A stretch of DNA of 64,000 bases, from NCBI RefSeq assembly GCF_011397635.1, contig NC_064770.1:21111707-21175706 (forward strand), read 5' to 3'. Below, piece after piece: positions 57,501 through 64,000 of this stretch. Numbering within the stretch: position 1 is the first letter of the stretch; every line of letters starts with the position of its first letter. This DNA comes from Epinephelus fuscoguttatus (taxonomy: Eukaryota > Chordata > Actinopteri > Perciformes > Serranidae). The notes beneath the pieces were generated by a model, which was not told the DNA's origin, searched no databases, and saw only the letters and a program-made list of their open reading frames with translations. The position numbers and the translations under genes were made by a program.

Positions 57501-60294
57501 GCTCAGGGACAAGATGGAAGTTTTCGGCGGTTTGCAGTGTTGGAGTTTGCCACAGCTGAGATGGCCGAGGAGGCGCAGCGACTCACTGATGGCAGGCTGC
57601 TGGGCGGGACACACATCAGGGTGTCCTTCTGTGCCCCTGGCCCACCTGGAAGAAGCATGTTGGCTGCTCTGATTGCTGCCCAGACCATGGTATTAAAATG
57701 AATGCTTCACCTCCCAAATGACCATTTGTATATGAGTTACTCACCCCATGATATGTTACATTTGTGAAGCGAGGTAAAATGCTTTCAGATAAGTTTCACT
57801 TTTCGTTCTCGTCTGTCTGCGAAGTACTGAGCATACGACTGGATAAATGAAACTTGGATTTTACTGCACGAGTTGTATGAGTTTCTAGACAGATGTTTTG
57901 CTGCTGTTAAACTTAAATTAATCAATAATTTTCTCTATTTCTGGACACATCGCTCACCAGAGGCGTGAGAGAAAAACAGTTTGTCACGGATTTAACGTAA
58001 CACAGGTTGAATAATCGATATACAGATGGTCATTTTGAGAGAACCAAAGAACTCCTTTGGTCAAATTTATATACTGTATTTGCATGTCCAAAGTTGCCCG
58101 TTTGCCATTGCTCTTGTGCTGATTGCCTGTCTTGTGGTCCCTCCCTTCAAGGCTGTGAATAGGGGTAAAGGTCTCCTCCCTGATCCCACAGCCATGCAGA
58201 TACTTACAGGCCTCAATAACCCTGCCACCCTCAAGATGCTGCTCAACCCTCTGTCACAGGGACCCAAACAAGGTGAGGAGTTCTCACTAGCTCTTAATTA
58301 AAGCTTTTATTTGAGGATTTGTTCTGGTGCAGTGGATCCTGATGTCCTCTTTGTGCGCAGGCCTCCTGGGAGCGGCCCCTACGATGCCCCTGCTGGCCAA
58401 CCCCGCCCTCTCTGCCGCCCTGCTCCAGCTGCTCCTTCAGAACCAGGCCAAGGCCCAGCAGGTACTGCTACCTTTCTGTTTCTGCCTTCTCTCTGACATG
58501 TGCCTCCTTGCCACTCAGCTTGGTTTTGATTCATCCTCTCATTCATTCACCCTTTTTTTTCCACTCTTTGCTCTTTTCCTTCTTTACCATTAGCAAGCCT
58601 TTCTGGGGAATCATCTTCTGTGGGCTCAGGTGCTGCACAATAAAGAAAACCCTCTAGTGGTTTGTGTGAGTGATAATGGTGTTTGTGTTCTTGCTGCTGG
58701 TGTGTGAGGTGATGGCGGTGCTGAAACCAGATGGATCCTGTTCTTTTTGTGTGACTGGTGATAGAAAAATACAATGCCTGGGTGGGTAAGCTCTTGCTAG
58801 GAAGCTGTGAGGTTTGTTTTTGTGTGTGGGGGGTGTACTTTTGAGTGGTGCTGAGTGATGTGGTAGGTGTGCTCCATTGTGCACAAAAACAGTGTAAATA
58901 CCCACTCTGTAAGGACATAATTTCATATGTGGTGAGTAAGCCTCGGTGGTGCTGATTAAGTGTGCTCGTCGAGTGCGGTAGTGTTTCATCGCTCAAGCGT
59001 TGTGCCAGGCTGCGTGACCCTCTTGTGACACTGAACTCTGCTCTCTCCTTTGGCCAGCAGGCAGGACTCATTGGGGAGAATCCTCTGGCTGCTCTGCCTG
59101 TCCAGCAGGGAGTCCATCTGCTCGGAGACCTGCCCCAAGGTTTGGCATCCGCCGACTCCAGCCGTAGCTCCTTGAGACACATACTGCATGTTTTTGCTTT
59201 GCTTATGATACTAAACATCTGTGCCCCTCTTTGCTTGTTAATCTTAGTTTCTCATCTTTACATTGGTCATGGTATTTTGGTCACCATGTGAGACAAGTCT
59301 AATGCCTGATTTATGGCAGGGTGCTCTACACTTTTGATGCATGTTGCTCAACAGAAAAAAGTTTTGCTCAACAGTTTTCTTTCATGTTGCGCATCTGGAG
59401 AATTGCCATGTCGCGGCAATGTCATATTTTGTCACTCAGTAGATGGTAGTTTTCATTCCACAACGACTCTGAACCACAGTCAGCGTCTCTGCGGAGCTGA
59501 GAGGACAGTGTCCGACTAAACTGCCATCACCAGGCCAACTGACAGCAGACATTTACTGAACCAAAATATTTCTCATGTCAGCACCATGGGAGGAAATCAT
59601 CAGTGTTTTTATTTATTGATTAATTGATTTTATTTCCCCACTCACCATAGCAAGTGAGGGGAATCTGCTGCTCACAGACAGACTGGGAGCCGATCAATAA
59701 ATGCAAATACGGCTAGTAAGTTAAAACACATATACAGTGGGATATTTGTGTGTTATAAACAGCTGTCTGTGCAGATTACGCTTCACTAAATGCAACAAAA
59801 ATAGACTCAGATCGTTGAAAAAAATGCAGGGGGTCTCGTTACCATGGAGACAACTCAAAACCTTTTGCTGAATCATAAACTAAAGGTATGACTGTTCAAT
59901 TTCTCTTGAGCGGCACTTATAAAAAGTGTTGAGTGCCCGACCATCAGTCAGGCTTTGTTATGTACTGGAATCCCCAAAATATTAACACACATAGGTATGA
60001 TAACATTTGTCAGAAATTAAAGATTGTAGTAATTTATGATCATTCCTCTATATAATTCTCCTAGGTGGTGTAGTCCCCGGTCTTGGTCTTCAGACAGATC
60101 CTCTGGCCCCGCTGAAGCCAATGCCACTTGGCAGAGCCCTGGCGAGGGAGCAGGAGTCCCCCACAGCAGCGTGCACTTTCCCCCAGACTTCCTCTCCCAC
60201 CCTGCAGGGCATCTCCATGCCCCTGATGGGTGGCATGATGGGGGCAGATGGCCTCACAGCACAAGGGGTAAGGTCCACAGTCATTTCCTCTTTT

Positions 60295-60329
<35 letters not shown>

Positions 60330-63300
60330 TCAGCTCTCCACTCAAGTGTCAGTGGTAAAAATGAATCACGTCTTCCCCTCCCTGTCAGGTCTCTATACTA
60401 GGAGATCCTCCCAAAGATGTGAACCATCCCCAGAGTGGCTTCCTCAGTGTCAGCAATGTTTTTCCCTCAGGTAAGATCTCTCTTACATTAAGCACTGTAT
60501 GATTTTCCTACTTGGCAGTCTGTTATTGTTTGCTGCATCAACTCAGGTAAATAGATTTCAACATGTAATGTCTGTCCGCCCTCTCCTACTCCAGGAGGAA
60601 GCTGCAGACCTCACCCCTATAGGAAGAGGCCGACGTTAAGTAATGTGTCCAACCAGCATGCACACCACAGCATACAGCCTAATTACAACCTGCGCTACCA
60701 GGATTCCTACAGCCCAGAATATCCTCCTCTACATCAGGTAACCACCAGGTTCCTAATGCTTTGTTATTTTTCAGAGTATGACATGAATAGATGCGGCTTC
60801 TTTTCATGATGTCATGACCTGATGAAAGTACAGTGTAATGCCTGGCTGCTCATGTAGCAACCTATAGATATATCTGATGTGATCTGGTCTGATGCCCATC
60901 TGGTGTTTCTCCTTAGGATCCTCTGGCCCACTTGTATGAACAGCAGGAGAACCTTGATACTGGAGCTTTGGCAGGATTTGGTCAGCAGGTATTGTTCAGT
61001 CAACCGTTTAAAGACTGCGCGAGCATATTTTTAATGTTATTAGACCACATAAAGCATACTGTCCTATAGTAACACGGTTTCTCTCTGCAGCTCTCTCATC
61101 ACCCTGACTATAGCGAGCGGTTTTCTCACTACAGTTACCCTCCCAGTGAACCCATGTCCTCATACTTCAGCTCAGGGCCCGAGGCGTCCAGTAACGGCAG
61201 CCTCCCTACCACCCATCTGAACAGGGTAAGCCTAAAGCTTTGGACTTTGTTTTTTGTTTTTCTGAAAATAACCTCCGGCCTGGTTTGAAACTGTTAGGTT
61301 AGATAAGGTTCCAAGAATAAGCCCCTGGTCAATAATTAATGTTGTGCTGTGAGTGCACGACCCTCAATAGAAGAAGCCGAGGTCAGTGAAGGTTTGTTGT
61401 TTTGTCCGCAGGCTGTGGGAATGCCACCAGTGAGCCACACCACCAACTACCCCCCAGGCCTGGGGAATGCTGCAAAGGTAATATATACAGTTCCTTGTCT
61501 TTGCCTCTTTTTTAGCGATCGGTCAAAATTTGTAGTCTATAACAGCAAAAAAAACCAAACATTTATCTACACTCTATACGCCAGCAGGCTGTTTTTTTTT
61601 TTTTCTTCTTTTAACATCTATCCACCTTATTCCTGAGGGCACTACTGTAGAAATGATCATGAGTGCAACTTCCTGTGAGAGAGCGGAAGTAGTAGTAAGC
61701 TAGTTGGTCCCATAGACTGTCTGTGGTTAGTCTTGGTGGCTAACCGCCAACACTGGTTCTTTTGAAAAGTAATTTACCTTCAGTTTAGCAAATACTAATT
61801 TATTTTTTAAAATATTTAACTTATCTTAACATAGCATTTTCTAAAATGTCTCTGCAGAGCTCTGGTACCTGTTGCACTGTCCGTGTCTGTAACGACTAAC
61901 AACCAGTCTAAGCTACATTTTTGTCTTCGGCAACTGTTTGGTGAATTTGTAACCAGAACAAAATGGGATTGTTCCTGTTGCCAAAGGCACCATTGATATG
62001 AGAAATAAAACCACAAGAGTTGGCATAAAAGTATTAAACCAGTATTTACAGAAGAGAATGACACCTAGACTGACAGTTCCGTCACTCAACGTTAGTACAT
62101 GATATCCCTGTCTTTCCCCGTCTGACTTCATTCTCAACCTACATTAGAAAATTGCTCGTTATAGAATAAACTCAGCAACATACTTTGAAATGTGTATTTA
62201 GTCATTAGGGCTGAGAATGTGTTAGTGATTTACTGTATTTCCTTTATCATTAGGAGAAATGAATGCCAAAAGTTATTTCTTTTACCACAACATTATATTA
62301 CTATTACTAAAGTCTGCTGCTAAATTCAGCTTGTTGTTTTTTTTTGGGGGGGGGCTTTTTTTGCCTTTAATGGACAGGACAGATTGAAATGGGGTGAGAG
62401 AGAGAGAGTGGGGGTTGACATGCAGCAAAGGGTTGCAAGCCGGAGTCGAACCTGTGACCACTGCAACGAGGCATCGCCTGTGTACATGGGGCACCAGCAC
62501 TATCCACTACACTACCGACGCCCCACTCAGAACAGTTTTTAATAAATCAGAAGTAAAAAAAACAACAACAAAAAAAAACAAAAACGTGTAAACTGCGTCG
62601 TTGGTGTAGACGAGTGGAGGATTAGCTGGGAAACATCACATTTATTCACTTTACACGGCGCTACAGTCAATACTGAATTATGTTAAATGTTTGCCGAATG
62701 TGTTAACATCTCTTAATAAGTCATCGGAAATCAGAAATCATCTTTAGAAGGAGCAGATGTTACCTTAAGCTAGCTCTGGCCATGTTAAAGAGCGAGGCAA
62801 GCTAACTTGCAAAGCTAGCGTGCTCGGTTGAAAAGGAAAAAAAACAATGCTTTGAGATGGCTGTCAGAGATGGCAGAGGTATGATTACATAGTCCCGTTT
62901 GAGCTATAACAGGTGGTGTGTTCCATGTTTTATTTCCCAGTTGTTCTTGGAAAGAAGAATAGAGCACTGTAGACAAACTGTTACTATTAGAAATCACCGG
63001 TTTAGTTCTGCGCCGGAAGTTGAACCCATAATTCATGCAAGGTATCATGGGGGCTAGGAATACGGTGGATAAGCCAGCGGACTGTTTAAAGTAGTTTGCC
63101 TTGTGATCCAGTAGAGGACGCTATAAAATTTCACTGTCAGCCCGACCTGTTGCATGCCCTCCTGAAGGCAAAGATGCTAACGTTGTTTGGTGAACGGACA
63201 ATAGCAACACCAAAGCATCTGAAAAGGAATGTGTGGTATTTTGGGCTTTACACCCAAAATTTGATGTATTTGATGTAAATTTGGTATTTTGGGTTTGTGG

Positions 63301-64000
63301 ACCCCAGGAAGACTAATTGGTTACTACGGTACCAGCTAATGGGGATCCTTAATAAACCAAACTAAACTAAACTAAACACCGTAGATGAAAACGTAATAAT
63401 CAGACAAAGCTGTTTATCGATTTTGTACAAAGCAACTGTCTTACTCCTTGACGACAAATCTGCCAAGTCATCTGCTAACATTAGCCACCCAAGTGAGCCA
63501 GTGGAGCTGCCACAGACGAGTGGAGCGACAGCATTGCACGACCTCATCTGACTCCCTCCTAGTCGGCTCATTTAGCTTCAGCAGGCCCCTTGCCAGGAGC
63601 TTATAAAAATTCCATCACGGCCAGGAGGGCAAAATTTATATGCAAGGATGTGTGGCTCATTGCTGTTATTTCAGGAGAAGGGTTTCATGATCTCATGATG
63701 GAACTAGAGCCACGATATATGATTTCAAGTCACACCACAATCTCTCAGAATGCATAGTGAAACTTTATGACTCCACATAGTTAAACATAAAGACGATACT
63801 GAAGGATTGAACACTTGCTCTAACCACAGACAGATGGACATCACAAGTCACACATGCTCATGTTCAAGTTCTCTCTTCTTTATCTGTAGACCAGTTTCCT
63901 TTTTATTAATTTAATTTTATTGTTTTGTTCCAATTATAGACTCCCATCGGTAGCCACAAGCGTGTGTTCTCCCGGCTGATCCCATCTCCAGAGCCAAGCC
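51503..64000 (+). CDS. raver1: RAVER1, ribonucleoprotein PTB-binding 1 (3' end beyond window)
   Basis: Exons are 51503-51826, 52825-52891, 54554-55023, 57498-57689, 58152-58272, 58361-58461, 59058-59139, 60065-60267, 60389-60470, 60595-60737, 60917-60988, 61091-61225, 61412-61477 and 63940 to the edge, about 706 codons so far. Three RRMs follow one another: about 95-167 (IIIKNLP), 168-246 ([15 protein letters not shown]) and 257-337 ([14 protein letters not shown]). [14 protein letters not shown] and [18 protein letters not shown] match human RAVER1 closely. Downstream lie four PTB-binding (PRI) motifs: GLLGAAP, GLIGENP, HLLGDLP, SILGDPP. The last exon begins [20 protein letters not shown], as in human, so only a short C-terminus is missing. 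RAVER1 is a nuclear co-repressor that works with PTB in alternative splicing and also binds vinculin, alpha-actinin and metavinculin at adhesion sites. RAVER1 rather than RAVER2 is supported by linkage to TYK2. Confidence 0.95.
57705..58042. repeat. Foldback MITE, family A, copy 4, in RAVER1 intron
   Basis: The left arm 'aaatgaccatttgtatatgagttactcac' is inverted at the right arm (taatcgatatacagatggtcatttt). It begins 16 bases after the donor of RAVER1 exon 4. It is shorter and more worn than the other copies. Confidence 0.55.
58594..58629 (+). other. raver1: Candidate optional 36-base exon of RAVER1
   Basis: A 'tctttaccattag' acceptor and a 'gctcag|gtgctg' donor bracket 36 bases, open and phase 0 on both sides, adding [12 protein letters not shown] between exons 6 and 7. 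Inclusion is unproven. The sequence lacks the composition of the neighbouring PRI region. Confidence 0.25.
60291..60324. repeat. Poly-T tract in RAVER1 intron
   Basis: A near-pure T run follows the donor of exon 8 by about 20 bases. The polypyrimidine run next to 55338-55361 in an earlier intron is similar. Both are simple sequence. Confidence 0.9.
62341..62524 (-). mobile_element. tRNA-derived SINE
   Basis: On the minus strand the element starts ggggcgtcggtagtgtagtg (A-box-like) and carries the B box GGTTCGACTCC (62442-62452 on +). It continues with 'ttgctgcatgtc', a CT-rich stretch and 'ctgtccattaaaggca'. This is the layout of the widespread teleost tRNA-head SINEs. It lies in the last RAVER1 intron in antisense. 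It has lost little, so it is fairly young. Confidence 0.75.
63285..63378 (+). repeat. LINE 3' end fragment with (AAACT)n tail
   Basis: The wording 'ggaccccaggaaga' then 'agctaatggggatcc' then 'taataaa' and a (ACTAA)n tail is the 3' end of a LINE common in teleosts (L2/Rex-like). Only the tail is present. It sits in the last RAVER1 intron; 63380-63930 shows nothing recognisable. Confidence 0.55.

Noticed and set aside
58547-59218. 223-codon minus-strand frame
   Set aside because: It is antisense to RAVER1 exon 7 and flanking intron, with low-complexity His/Thr content; a shadow of coding and simple sequence.

Overview
The window is vertebrate nuclear DNA from a teleost fish, probably a spiny-rayed one. 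Genes are split by GT-AG introns, spacers are AT-rich and crowded with short foldback DNA transposons, and there is one tRNA-derived SINE of teleost type. All seven recognised genes lie on the + strand. Exon models were built by hand from splice signals, reading-frame continuity and protein family resemblance. No database search was run.

Layout. (1) 0.9-23 kb: three tandem immunoglobulin-superfamily genes of the ICAM type (901-8838, 13913-16947, 19939-23023). Each has a signal-peptide exon, an ICAM-like first domain with four cysteines, a second domain opening with a conserved P-D-S-V stretch, and a third I/C2-type domain, nearly all joined by phase-1 introns. The first ends in one membrane exon, the second has two alternative membrane-spanning last exons, and the third has no recognisable membrane exon and may be secreted. 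(2) 25.6-25.9 kb: CMC4, a small twin-CX9C mitochondrial intermembrane-space protein. (3) 28.1-32.5 kb: CDC37, the kinase-specific HSP90 co-chaperone (376 aa model). (4) 38.1-48.2 kb: TYK2, a Janus kinase with FERM, SH2-like, pseudokinase and kinase domains (1166 aa model, 23 coding exons). (5) 51.5-64 kb: RAVER1, a three-RRM splicing co-regulator with four PTB-binding motifs. It runs off the right edge.

The set ICAM, CDC37, TYK2, RAVER1 matches human 19p13.2, where ICAM genes, RAVER1, TYK2 and CDC37 are neighbours. CMC4 is an addition relative to human, where it is X-linked. Functionally the block holds leukocyte-adhesion-type receptors, a cytokine-receptor kinase, a kinase-client chaperone and an RNA-binding protein. 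The linkage is inherited, not an operon.

Repeats fill much of the non-coding DNA. At least two foldback families are present in several copies, and there are clear nested insertions, a ~1.1 kb degenerate tandem array in an ICAM-like intron, LINE 3' fragments and a SINE. I saw no retrovirus, LTR element, Polinton, CRISPR array or structural RNA gene. No wholly new system was found. The most interesting points are the differing integrin-contact residue and C-terminal ends of the three ICAM-like genes, and two unusual residues in TYK2.
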